Below, piece by piece: positions 7,292 through 14,301 of a stretch of DNA of 14,661 bases. How positions within the stretch are numbered: position 1 is the stretch's first letter; each line of letters opens with the position of its first letter. This DNA comes from an uncultured Bacteroidales bacterium. GTDB taxonomy: Bacteria; Bacteroidota; Bacteroidia; Bacteroidales; UBA932. The stretch spans positions 1 through 14,661 of the forward strand of contig CABTXO010000011.1 in assembly GCA_902488725.1 (NCBI GenBank), in the 5' to 3' direction. Position numbers and translations under genes: made by a program. A model generated the notes under the pieces. It was given only the letters and a program-made list of their open reading frames with translations, was not told the DNA's origin and did not search any database.

Positions 7292-8779
7292 ATGAAAAAA
7301 ATTCTGATCCTTTCATGTTGCCTGCTGGCGGTTTTCTCTGGCTGCCGGAAGACCCCGCAGGGCCCGACCGTCCCCGAACCGGTCGCGACGGTCGACGAAT
7401 TCGCTTCCGACGTGCTCGGCTCTTGGTACCTTTGGAGCGAAGAGATCGCCGGCAGCCTGAAGCGGCTGGATTCCCGGACCTGCACGGACCCGATCCAGGT
7501 CGTCAGTGAGATCCGCTACCATCAGGACGGAAAGGAGATCGACCACTGGACCGAGCTCATGGAGAATCTGGATGAATTTTCGCAGTCGGTGCAGGGGCTG
7601 GGGCCCACCTACGGCTACGACCTGCAGTACGGCCAGTTCACCGGCACGAACACGTATTTCCTGCTGGTGACCTACGTGGCGAAAGACAGCCCGGCACAGC
7701 GAGCCGGTATGAAGCGGGGCGACATCCTGCTCACCATCAACGGGGCCGACATCACCAAGAAGAACATCAACGACGCCTTCTCCGGCAAGTCCATCCGGTT
7801 CGGTTTCGGCAGACTGGTGGAGCAGGGAAAGGAGCGCGTGATCGAAGTGGACAAGGAGCGGGGGACTGCGAGCCTGACCGCCGTGGACATGTACGAAGAC
7901 CCCATCCTCCTGACCCGCGTGTTCGACGCGGGCGGGAAGAAAGTCGGCTACCTGGTCTACAACGGCTTCGATCTCAAGTCGGCCCGGGCGCTGGCGGATT
8001 CCTGCGCCAAGCTCAAAGCCGCCGGCATCGCGGAACTGGTGCTCGACCTCCGCTACAACGGAGGCGGGTATGAATATACCGAGAACGTGCTGGCATCTCT
8101 GCTCGCGCCGCCGGCGAATGTCGCCGCCGGGGACGTTTTCCAGAAGGAAGTCTTCAACAAGAAGCTGAACGCGCAGTTCAAGCCGGAAGACCTGCAGACC
8201 CGTTTGTCAGCCACCCATCCCTTCTACAAGTCGAACGACGACAAGGTCCCCGCGTTCACGGTCGATGTGTCGGCCGCCAATCCCGGCATCCGGAAGCTCT
8301 ATGCGCTGGTCAGCGGCGGCACCGCCTCCGCTTCGGAAGGGCTGCTGGTCGGCCTCGGGCCCTATCTGGACATCACGGTCATCGGCAGTCAGACCCACGG
8401 AAAATACTGCGCAGGCTACATGTTGAGCCCGAAGGATTTCTATTCGGAGGCCTACTACCGGAAGAACCTGAGCAAGTTCACGGCCGTTCAGGATTGGGGC
8501 ATCTACGTGATGGTGAGCAAGTTCGCGGACAAGAACGGCAACAATGCAGCCGAGCCTGACGGCATCATGCCCGGCATCCGGGCGATGGACAACCCTTTCG
8601 ACGGCTGTCAGCTGGGCGATGAAAACGAAACCCTGCTGCGGGCGGCGCTCAAGGCTGCCGGCAAGGTGTACGCGACCCGGGCTGCGGAGCCTCGGGAAGC
8701 CCTCGAATTCAATTTGCAACCACTTGAACACAAACCGAATATCTTAATTAATAACAGAACATTACCTGACTACAAGTAA
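7292..8779 (+). CDS. Lipoprotein S41 family (C-terminal-processing) serine peptidase with PDZ-like domain
   Basis: A 495-residue protease expected on the periplasmic side of the envelope, lipid-anchored. The ATG at 7292 gives MKKILILSCCLLAVFSGC, a signal peptide with lipobox and Cys18 as the acylated residue; a TTG upstream in frame is not needed. Residues about 35-100 are an N-terminal domain. Residues about 105-165 are PDZ-like, with the KDSPAQRAGMKRGDILLTINGADIT core. The S41 core follows, with ELVLDLRYNGGGYEYTENVLASLL, then VSGGTASASEG with nucleophile Ser346, and SQTHGKYCAG with Lys371. That is the Ser-Lys dyad at the usual 25-residue distance. This peptidase subfamily is common in Bacteroidota; substrates are unknown. 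The gene is followed by glutamine synthetase two bases after its stop, an odd operon partner. The last residues are polar and unremarkable. Confidence 0.9.
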   Translation: MKKILILSCCLLAVFSGCRKTPQGPTVPEPVATVDEFASDVLGSWYLWSEEIAGSLKRLDSRTCTDPIQVVSEIRYHQDGKEIDHWTELMENLDEFSQSVQGLGPTYGYDLQYGQFTGTNTYFLLVTYVAKDSPAQRAGMKRGDILLTINGADITKKNINDAFSGKSIRFGFGRLVEQGKERVIEVDKERGTASLTAVDMYEDPILLTRVFDAGGKKVGYLVYNGFDLKSARALADSCAKLKAAGIAELVLDLRYNGGGYEYTENVLASLLAPPANVAAGDVFQKEVFNKKLNAQFKPEDLQTRLSATHPFYKSNDDKVPAFTVDVSAANPGIRKLYALVSGGTASASEGLLVGLGPYLDITVIGSQTHGKYCAGYMLSPKDFYSEAYYRKNLSKFTAVQDWGIYVMVSKFADKNGNNAAEPDGIMPGIRAMDNPFDGCQLGDENETLLRAALKAAGKVYATRAAEPREALEFNLQPLEHKPNILINNRTLPDYK

Positions 8780-8781
8780 CC

Positions 8782-10293
8782 ATGAACAAAGAAATCGAAT
8801 TGAATCCCAACGAGGTCGTCGCGACCCTCGGGAAACTGCCTGATGAACTCACCAAGGCTGACATCATCGCTTTTGTCGAGAAGAAAGGCATCAAGATGGT
8901 GAACTTCATGTATCCCGCCGAAGACGGGCGGGTGAAGACGGTGAATTTCGTCATCAACAGCCGGGCGTATCTGGAGACCATCCTCACGGAAGGCGAACGG
9001 GTGGACGGCTCCAGCCTCTTTCCCTCCTTCGTCCAGGCCGGCAGCAGCGACCTCTATGTGGTCCCGCGCTTCCGCACCGCCTTCGTGGATCCCTTCGCCG
9101 AGATCCCGACCCTCTGCATGCTGTGCAGTTTCTTCGACAAGGACGGCAGTCCGTTCGATTGCGCCCCCTATCAGACCCTCCTGAAGGCCGGACAGGCCTT
9201 CTACGCCGCGACCGGCATGACCTTCGAGGCCATGGCCGAGCTGGAATATTACGTGATCGCCGAAGAAGAGCCCCTTTTCCCGGGCACCGACCAGAAGGGC
9301 TACCACGAAAGCGAGCCCTTCGCGAAGCTGAACACCTTCCGCACGGAGTGCATGGAATATGTCTCCCGCACGGGCGGGCAGATCAAGTACGGCCACGGGG
9401 AAGTGGGAAACTTCACCCTGGACGGAAAGGTCTACGAGCAGAATGAAATCGAGTTCCTGCCGAATCCCCTCGAGACGGCTGCGGACCAGATTCTGCTGGC
9501 GAAATGGGTCATCCGCAATCTGGGCGACCAGTACGGGCTGGACGTCACCTTCGCCCCGAAGATCATCGTCGGGGAGGCCGGCAGCGGCATGCATATTCAC
9601 ATGCGCATCATGAATGACGGTGTGAACATGATGCTGGACGGCGGCCAGCTGTCCGGCATCGCCCGCCGCGCGATCGCCGGCATGATGGTGCTCGCACCTT
9701 CCATTACGGCCTTCGGCAACAAGAATCCGATCTCCTTCTTCCGGCTCGTACCGCACCAGGAGGCCCCGACCAATGTCTGCTGGGGCGACTGCAACCGTTC
9801 CGCCCTCGTCCGGGTGCCCCTAGGATGGACCAGCGGTACGGACATGTGCGCGATCGCCAATCCGCTGGAAGAAGGTGGGGAGCGCACCCCTTCCGTCAAG
9901 CAGACGGTCGAGATGCGTTCGCCGGACGGCTCCGCCGACATCTACCAGCTGATGGCTGGACTCTGCGTGGCCTGCCGCTACGGTCTGGAGATGGATCCCG
10001 AGGAGGCCCTCAAGATCGCGGATGAGAAATATGTGGACGTGGACATCCACAAGTCGGAGAATGCCGCGCGCCTTGCGACGCTGGCCCAGCTCCCGACCTG
10101 CTGCGCCGAATCGGCCGTATGCCTGGAGAACGCCCGCAGCATCTACGAGGACAGGGGGGTCTTCATGCCGAAGATGATCGACGGCATCATCGCCGGGCTG
10201 AAGGCCTTCGACGACGGCAGCCTGCACCAGGATGCCGACGCCGACCCGACCCTCATGAAACAGCTGGTCGACAAGTATTTCTACTGCGGGTAG
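8782..10293 (+). CDS. glnA: Glutamine synthetase (type I-like)
   Basis: Joins ammonia to glutamate using ATP; cytoplasmic, main route of ammonia assimilation. The product is 503 residues. The N-terminal beta-grasp domain shows the DGSS motif (residues 75-78, RVDGSSLFPSF). Catalytic-domain signatures are the metal ligands Glu153/Glu155 (AELEYYV), EIEFLPNP (about 222-229), the ATP-loop variant GEAGSGMHIHMR with His271, RLVPHQEAPTNVCWGDCNRSALVRVP (residues 321-346), and the C-terminal VEMRSPDGSADIYQL. The last replaces the usual E-x-R-x-PD-x-xANPY form. The adenylylation-tyrosine loop of the enterobacterial enzyme is not recognisable. It may be one of several GS paralogs, as Bacteroidota usually also have GSIII. 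It starts two bases after the S41 gene, with no promoter box in between. Its last 13 bases overlap the convergent M28 gene. Confidence 0.92.
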   Translation: MNKEIELNPNEVVATLGKLPDELTKADIIAFVEKKGIKMVNFMYPAEDGRVKTVNFVINSRAYLETILTEGERVDGSSLFPSFVQAGSSDLYVVPRFRTAFVDPFAEIPTLCMLCSFFDKDGSPFDCAPYQTLLKAGQAFYAATGMTFEAMAELEYYVIAEEEPLFPGTDQKGYHESEPFAKLNTFRTECMEYVSRTGGQIKYGHGEVGNFTLDGKVYEQNEIEFLPNPLETAADQILLAKWVIRNLGDQYGLDVTFAPKIIVGEAGSGMHIHMRIMNDGVNMMLDGGQLSGIARRAIAGMMVLAPSITAFGNKNPISFFRLVPHQEAPTNVCWGDCNRSALVRVPLGWTSGTDMCAIANPLEEGGERTPSVKQTVEMRSPDGSADIYQLMAGLCVACRYGLEMDPEEALKIADEKYVDVDIHKSENAARLATLAQLPTCCAESAVCLENARSIYEDRGVFMPKMIDGIIAGLKAFDDGSLHQDADADPTLMKQLVDKYFYCG

Positions 10294-11954
10294 GCTGCCG
10301 AGAACTCCGCCCCTTTGCGCCAGCGGGGGCGGAAATCGGAATAGGCCAGGCGGTGGATGAGCTTGAAGAAGAGCTCCGTCTCCTGCTTCAATCCGGAATA
10401 GTCGTCCTCCGGGGCGGTCTGGTCCGAAGGCTTGTGGTACGTTTCCGCCCAGTAGCGGGCGACGGCCTCCTTCGACCACTCCTTGCCCCGGAGACGGTTG
10501 TCGTTCCAGCCCTTCGCGAACATCGCCGGCACGCCCCGCCGCATGAACGGCAGGTGGTCGGAGCGGTAGAACATCCCGTTGGAGGCCTCCGGGTCGGGCA
10601 TGACGTACCGTCCCTGCTCCGCCGCCAGCGGGGCGACGAGGCTGTCCAGGTCGGAATAGCCGTAGCCGGTGATGGTGAGGTCATTGTTTTCGCCCCAGAG
10701 CGGATACACGTCCATATTCACGACCGCCGCCGTTTTTTCAATCGGGAAGGGCGGGTGGGCAACATAGTAGGCGCTGCCGAACATGCCCTTTTCCTCGCAG
10801 GTGGGGAAGAGGAACACGATGTTGCGCCGGGGTTTCTTGCCCAGGGCCTTGAATGCCCTGGCAGTCTCCAGCAGCCAGGCCATCGCCGTCGCGTTGTCGC
10901 TGGCGCCGTTGATGATGCTGTCCCCGGCCACCGGTTCGGCGGCATGGCCCAGGTGGTCCCAGTGCGCCGTGCAGACCACGCTTTCGTCCGTTTCCCCTTG
11001 GATGTAGCCGACCACGTTCGGACTCTCCGCGCGCTCAAAGGTGCTGCGCAGGTGCACAGATAACTTTGCATCCAGCGCAAAAGGCTTGAAATCAGGTCGT
11101 TTCGCCTGCTCCTTCAGAGCATCGAGGTCATAGCCGCAGCGGGCAAGCAGATCCCTTGCTGCGGTCTGGGAAAGCCAGCCCCGCAGCGGACAGCCCTCGT
11201 CCGCCTGCCCGTCGAGGGCGAACCGCACGTCCGAGGCGCCGACCACGCTCCAGCCGTAGCCCGCGCCCCGGTCGTCGTGGATGATGAGGACGCCCTTCAG
11301 TCCCTGTCGGGCGCCTTCTTCGTACTTGTAGGTCCAGCGGCCGTAGTAGGTCATCGTGTCGCCCCTGAAATAGGAATCCTGTCTTCCCAGGCCGGGATCG
11401 TTGACGAACACCACGGCAATCTGGTTTTCGGGGTCTGCAAGCCCTTGATAATCATTCTTCCCGTACTCCGGGGCGACGATGCCGTAGCCGGCGAAGAAGA
11501 GCCGGGCTTCCCGGATGTCGAGTTCGGGGGCAAGGCTTTGGGTGAAGAGGGAGATGTCCTTCTTCTCCGCAAGCCGGGCCGCTCCGCCCGGGGTGGAGAC
11601 TTCCACATATTCAGGAACTTCAGTGCGGATCTGCACCAGCGGGACCTGCTGGAGGTAGGTCTTTCCGTCAATGGGCTGGAGGCCCAGCGCTTCGAGTTGA
11701 TCCTTCAGATAGGCGACCGCCCGGTCCGCACCGGCGGTGAAGGGCAGGCGGCCGTCGCAGGCATCGCTGGCTAGGTATTCCACGTGCGCCTTCAGATGGT
11801 CCTCGGTAATGCCGGCGAGGGCGCGGTCCATGGGATTATTGCCGCAGGAGGACAGCAAGCCGGAAAGGCAGACGGCCAGGGCAAGCGTTTGGATAGTGGC
11901 CTGGGCCCGTGAAAAGGCCTGGCGACGGGGGATAATGGAATATTCAGACATCAT
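10281..11954 (-). CDS. Lipoprotein M28 family zinc aminopeptidase with PA-like insert
   Basis: A 557-residue exported metallopeptidase. The N-terminus has a basic stretch and a hydrophobic core ending in LSGLLSSC, so Cys37 is the likely lipid anchor; acting in the envelope is inferred from this. After a capping segment, residues about 125-310 form the protease-associated (PA)-like insert (GYGIVAPEYGKNDYQGL, GLKGVLIIHDD). The M28 core follows with all expected zinc and catalytic residues: His331 and Asp333 in TAHWDHLG, Asp353 in GASDNATA, Glu387/Glu388 in TCEEKG, Asp415 in VVNMD and His507 in TYHKPSD. Relatives remove N-terminal residues from peptides. Either of two adjacent ATGs (11954 or 11951) may start it. 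It is transcribed alone, from the A+T-rich gap at 11955-12231, and its end overlaps that of glnA tail to tail. Confidence 0.92.
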   Translation of the reverse strand: MMSEYSIIPRRQAFSRAQATIQTLALAVCLSGLLSSCGNNPMDRALAGITEDHLKAHVEYLASDACDGRLPFTAGADRAVAYLKDQLEALGLQPIDGKTYLQQVPLVQIRTEVPEYVEVSTPGGAARLAEKKDISLFTQSLAPELDIREARLFFAGYGIVAPEYGKNDYQGLADPENQIAVVFVNDPGLGRQDSYFRGDTMTYYGRWTYKYEEGARQGLKGVLIIHDDRGAGYGWSVVGASDVRFALDGQADEGCPLRGWLSQTAARDLLARCGYDLDALKEQAKRPDFKPFALDAKLSVHLRSTFERAESPNVVGYIQGETDESVVCTAHWDHLGHAAEPVAGDSIINGASDNATAMAWLLETARAFKALGKKPRRNIVFLFPTCEEKGMFGSAYYVAHPPFPIEKTAAVVNMDVYPLWGENNDLTITGYGYSDLDSLVAPLAAEQGRYVMPDPEASNGMFYRSDHLPFMRRGVPAMFAKGWNDNRLRGKEWSKEAVARYWAETYHKPSDQTAPEDDYSGLKQETELFFKLIHRLAYSDFRPRWRKGAEFSAAYPQ

Positions 11955-11966
11955 TTTGAAGTTTTT

Positions 11967-11989
11967 GTTCCGGGAACGGCACCAAGATA
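11967..11989 (-). promoter_or_regulatory. Candidate promoter and palindrome in the M28 leader
   Basis: On the minus strand, TATCTTGG (11989-11982) differs at one base from the TAnnTTTG -7 box. It is followed by the odd palindrome GTTCCCGGAAC (11977-11967), right where transcription would begin, about 13 bases ahead of the ATG. The palindrome could be an operator or a small stem at the 5' end of the message. No good -33 element was seen. The placement is suggestive, but the box is imperfect. Confidence 0.35.
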
Positions 11990-12043
11990 GTGATTTTTTT
12001 CGGTTTCTTGGTCCGCATCCCCTTTAATTGGGCCTGCTTCCGG

Positions 12044-12084
12044 CACCCGCTCTTTGGATCGCGAACGCCCACCTGCTCTTTAGG
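12044..12084. repeat. Two imperfect direct repeats, CACCyGCTCTTTrG
   Basis: CACCCGCTCTTTGG (12044-12057) and CACCTGCTCTTTAG (12070-12083) agree at 12 of 14 positions and are 26 bases apart start to start. They lie about 90-130 bases upstream of the M28 start codon. Tandem sites with such spacing are typical of activator or repressor binding, but no regulator is encoded nearby, and chance cannot be excluded. Confidence 0.45.
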
Positions 12085-12127
12085 CCAAATAAATGCATGT
12101 ACAGAATTTGTTATAAAAAAGTTGACA

Positions 12128-12183
12128 TAATCACTTTTGTAAATGCGAAAAATCAAATAAATCCACTATTGCAAAAGTGATTA
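12128..12183. repeat. 15-bp inverted repeat; possible terminator of the AAA ATPase gene on the minus strand
   Basis: TAATCACTTTTGTAA (12128-12142) faces TTGCAAAAGTGATTA (12169-12183). The outer 12 bases pair perfectly, then one T-G wobble and two more pairs; the loop is 26 bases. On the minus strand the hairpin comes 49 bases after the ATPase stop, and a run of six T follows seven bases after it (12120-12115). An intrinsic terminator for that gene is therefore possible, though the stem is A+T rich and the loop long. Alternatives are a dimeric protein-binding site or the end of an element. Confidence 0.5.
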
Positions 12184-12184
12184 A

Positions 12185-12192
12185 TAGGTTTG
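12185..12192 (+). promoter_or_regulatory. TAnnTTTG box (TAGGTTTG), plus strand
   Basis: A perfect match to the Bacteroidota -7 box directly after the inverted repeat, pointing toward the 3' end of the ATPase gene. It would drive an antisense transcript or the tiny reading frame at 12207. A TTG at 12169-12171 is too close (13 bases) for a standard -33 element. Since an 8-base word with six fixed positions can arise by chance in A+T-rich DNA, confidence is low. Confidence 0.25.
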
Positions 12193-12206
12193 CTTCAGGA
12201 GGTCCG

Positions 12207-12251
12207 ATGGTGCTCGTAGTCCTGTATGTTCCTACGGTTTCAGAACATTGA
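12207..12251 (+). CDS. Possible 14-residue hydrophobic peptide (uncertain)
   Basis: ATG at 12207 opens a frame reading MVLVVLYVPTVSEH and ending in TGA. It is preceded by AGGAGG (12197-12202), a perfect Shine-Dalgarno sequence with a 4-base gap, and before that by the TAGGTTTG box. It overlaps the last 20 bases of the ATPase gene in antisense. The Shine-Dalgarno is notable because none of the other genes here has one. No family can be assigned to so short a peptide; it may be noise. Confidence 0.2.
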   Translation: MVLVVLYVPTVSEH

Positions 12252-13497
12252 TGGGTGCCACATAAACGCCGTCATCCCTTTTGTAGGCTCCGCCGACGGC
12301 AGTGAGGACAAGCAGAAAGGACGGGGCTTCCTCGTCGCTTTTCTCATGTAGCTTTTTTTCAAGCCTCTTCAGCGATGTGGCCCCCGCTTCGATGTTGTCC
12401 AGACCGCCCAGTTTGATTTCCACCGCGCCCCACCTGCCATCTTCCAGATGGATGACTGCATCACATTCCAGCCCCGCATTGTCCCGGTAGTGCCTGACGT
12501 TTCCTCCGAGAAATGCTGCGTAGACAGACAAATCCCGCACAGCCAGATCTTCGAAGAAAAGTCCGAAGCTTTCCAGGTCTCCCAGAAGATCAGCCGGGCT
12601 TGTCTCCAGGGCGCAGCAGGCGATGGACGGGTCAACGAAATGTCTCGTAGGCGTGCTGCGAATGGAGGTTTTAGACCGAATGTTTGGATTCCAAGCCTCG
12701 ACATCCTCAATGATGTACAGGTCCTTCAGCGCCGTCAGATAGTCATCGAAGGTTTTTGGATCCATCGACCGCTCATTGCTTTGCCTCACATCTTCCGTAA
12801 TGGCCGACAAGCTCGCTTCCGTGGAAATATTCCGGGCATAACTTCTTACGATCATCCTCAGCACTTCAGGCTTTTTGCCCCGGAACAGTTCATTGTCACT
12901 GTCCGCAAAGTAAAACAAGCCGCCATAGTAGTTCTTGGTCACTTCAAGGGCGATTTCCCTGGGCGCCTGAACCGAAATCGGCCAGCCTCCCCGGCATAGC
13001 AGGAATGCCGAATCGCAGAGCGTGAAAGAGTCGTTTGTGATAAAAGGAAAATCGTTGTTTCCCTCGAACAAAGCTTTGAGCGAGACCGCCCCGCTCGATT
13101 CTTTCGACTCCCAAAGGGTCATCGGCCTCATCTTCACTGCCGCTATTCTTCCGGCTCCACTATGGTGCACCTGCGTTTTATCTGCCGGAGTGGAACTCCC
13201 GGTGAGAATATATTTTCCGAACTCATAGCTGAAGTCAAGGTCATCTTTGATATGGTTCCATACATCGGGCGCCTTCTGCCATTCGTCTATCAGTCTCGGC
13301 TTTTCACCGGACAGGATCCCCCTTGGATCCATTTTCGCCATCTGTATGGCTTGCAGTGTGTTGAGTTTGATGAAGCTTTTCTGAAAACGCAAACAGGTTG
13401 TGGTCTTGCCGCAGAATTTCGGCCCCGCGACAAGAACGGCTCCAGACGATTGAAGCTTCAGCGCTATCTCCTTTTCGACAAGTCTGTTGTAGTACAT
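12232..13497 (-). CDS. AAA_14 / DUF4143 family ATPase
   Basis: A 421-residue protein of the large, poorly understood family that joins an AAA-type ATPase to a C-terminal DUF4143 (PD-(D/E)XK nuclease-like) domain. The Walker A motif is GPKFCGKTT (residues 25-33) and Walker B is PRLIDEWQ (67-74). The sensor-like strand is KYILTGSS (95-102), and a HSGAGRI arginine segment follows (112-118). In the C-terminal domain the nuclease-like core is visible as GLECDAVIHLEDGRWGAVEIKLG, with Glu344, Asp346, Glu360 and Lys362. Such genes are numerous in Bacteroidota and some archaea and behave like accessory genes; neither DNA cleavage nor a physiological role is established. The gene has its own strong promoter and lies in A+T-richer DNA than its surroundings. 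A damaged relative lies divergently next to it. Confidence 0.9.
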   Translation of the reverse strand: MYYNRLVEKEIALKLQSSGAVLVAGPKFCGKTTTCLRFQKSFIKLNTLQAIQMAKMDPRGILSGEKPRLIDEWQKAPDVWNHIKDDLDFSYEFGKYILTGSSTPADKTQVHHSGAGRIAAVKMRPMTLWESKESSGAVSLKALFEGNNDFPFITNDSFTLCDSAFLLCRGGWPISVQAPREIALEVTKNYYGGLFYFADSDNELFRGKKPEVLRMIVRSYARNISTEASLSAITEDVRQSNERSMDPKTFDDYLTALKDLYIIEDVEAWNPNIRSKTSIRSTPTRHFVDPSIACCALETSPADLLGDLESFGLFFEDLAVRDLSVYAAFLGGNVRHYRDNAGLECDAVIHLEDGRWGAVEIKLGGLDNIEAGATSLKRLEKKLHEKSDEEAPSFLLVLTAVGGAYKRDDGVYVAPINVLKP

Positions 13498-13523
13498 GGA
13501 TTCTCCGTATTGTTTCGATGTCG

Positions 13524-13552
13524 CAAAGATAATAAATTCCCAATATTTTCAA
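13524..13552 (-). promoter_or_regulatory. Promoter of the AAA_14/DUF4143 gene
   Basis: On the minus strand TATCTTTG (13531-13524) is a perfect -7 box, and TTG (13552-13550) lies 18 bases upstream as the -33 element, close to the Bacteroidota consensus spacing. The predicted leader is about 20 bases. The -33 element sits at the edge of a direct repeat (13541-13553), so a protein bound to that repeat would compete with or help polymerase. Confidence 0.65.
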
Positions 13553-13576
13553 TAATATATTCCAAATATTTTCAAT
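13541..13576. repeat. Direct repeats AATATTTTCAAT overlapping the -33 region
   Basis: The 12-mer AATATTTTCAAT occurs exactly twice, at 13542-13553 and 13565-13576, 23 bases apart, close to two helical turns. The first copy covers the -33 element of the ATPase promoter and the second lies just upstream. This is a typical operator layout, so autoregulation or control by an unseen factor is possible. The sequence is A+T rich, which raises the chance of coincidence. Confidence 0.5.
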
Positions 13577-13580
13577 TTAG

Positions 13581-13631
13581 GGAATGTGGCGGAAAAATAT
13601 GCCCCGGAATGCGGGAATCAGAAATATGCCC
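13581..13631. repeat. Two-unit imperfect tandem repeat (25 and 26 bp)
   Basis: Unit 1 (13581-13605) and unit 2 (13606-13631) both begin GGAATG, continue with a G-rich middle and end in AAATATGCCC; the middle differs. They sit between the divergent ATPase genes, next to the AATATTTTCAAT repeats. The rest of the gap (13632-13727) shows nothing recognisable. The unit may be a binding site or a remnant of an element end. Confidence 0.5.
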
Positions 13632-13727
13632 AAGTCGTTTCCATTTTGTGGTTTTGCGTAGAAAGTTCTTGAAAATGTATTTCTCCGCATCATTCGGAAC
13701 TTTTTAATGTAAAATTTTGGAAATCGA

Positions 13728-14301
13728 ATGACAAATCATCCGCCGCTTCATGAACTGGAAAGATGGTTCGAAGCGCAAGCCGATTCTCTTGGAAGGAGTG
13801 CGGCAAATTGGTAAAACCTGGGCGATGGAAGAATTCGGGTCCCGGTGTTTCGAGCATACGGCCAAGTTCGATTTTGATCGCCAGCCGGAGCCGAAGGCCT
13901 TCAAAGTGTATGCATGCGACTGTGGATTGTTGCGGAAATTGGCACGACTTCCCGGTTCCGTTGTCGTAGATCCAACTGCAAACTACACGGAGTTCAAGGG
14001 CGCAATGGCAGAAAATGCCATTCTGCAGGCATTGACGGGAATATGCGATGACCGTGTCCCTTATTATTGGACATCAGACGGAAAGGCAGAGATTGAATTC
14101 CTCATTCAATATGGGAACGAAATCATTCCGATAGAGGTCAAGGCCGAGAATTGCGTGTCCGGCCACAGCATCGCCGTTTACAACGACATGTACTATCCAT
14201 CGAACAGAATACGATACTCGTTCCTCAATCTTCAGCGGAACGACGGCTTGCTGAGTTGCCCCGCCCCGCTGGCAGAGTGGTCCCTGGGCTGGTTGGCGTG
14301 A
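13728..14301 (+). pseudogene. AAA_14 / DUF4143 ATPase with internal deletion and probable frameshift at codon 2
   Basis: From an ATG at 13750 the frame gives 183 residues that join the two ends of a normally about 400-residue protein. Residues 1-45 are the start of the ATPase domain with Walker A (LLEGVRQIGKTWAMEEFG). From residue 50 the sequence jumps to the C-terminal DUF4143 domain: FKVYACDCGLLRKLARLPG, then YTEFKGAMAENAILQAL, YWTSDGKAEIEFLIQYG and IIPIEVKAE. Walker B, the sensor and the linker, some 200 residues, are missing in frame. The junction lies near 13885-13900, where AGCCG is repeated. Upstream, ATGACAAATCATC at 13728 would read MKIIRRFMNWKDG in frame if the C at 13732 were an extra base, so the true start was probably there. 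The product cannot hydrolyse ATP normally. It is from a different subfamily than the neighbouring intact ATPase. The stop is 13 bases from the convergent prfB stop. Confidence 0.8.

Noticed and set aside
7427..7434. TACCTTTG inside the S41 gene as a promoter
   Set aside because: It is within the coding sequence, no -33 element is present, and the word follows from the local amino acids.
11944..12156. 70-codon minus-strand frame ahead of the M28 gene
   Set aside because: It starts only at a TTG inside the inverted-repeat loop, overlaps the M28 start and has no recognisable domain; I treat the stretch as regulatory or unexplained DNA.
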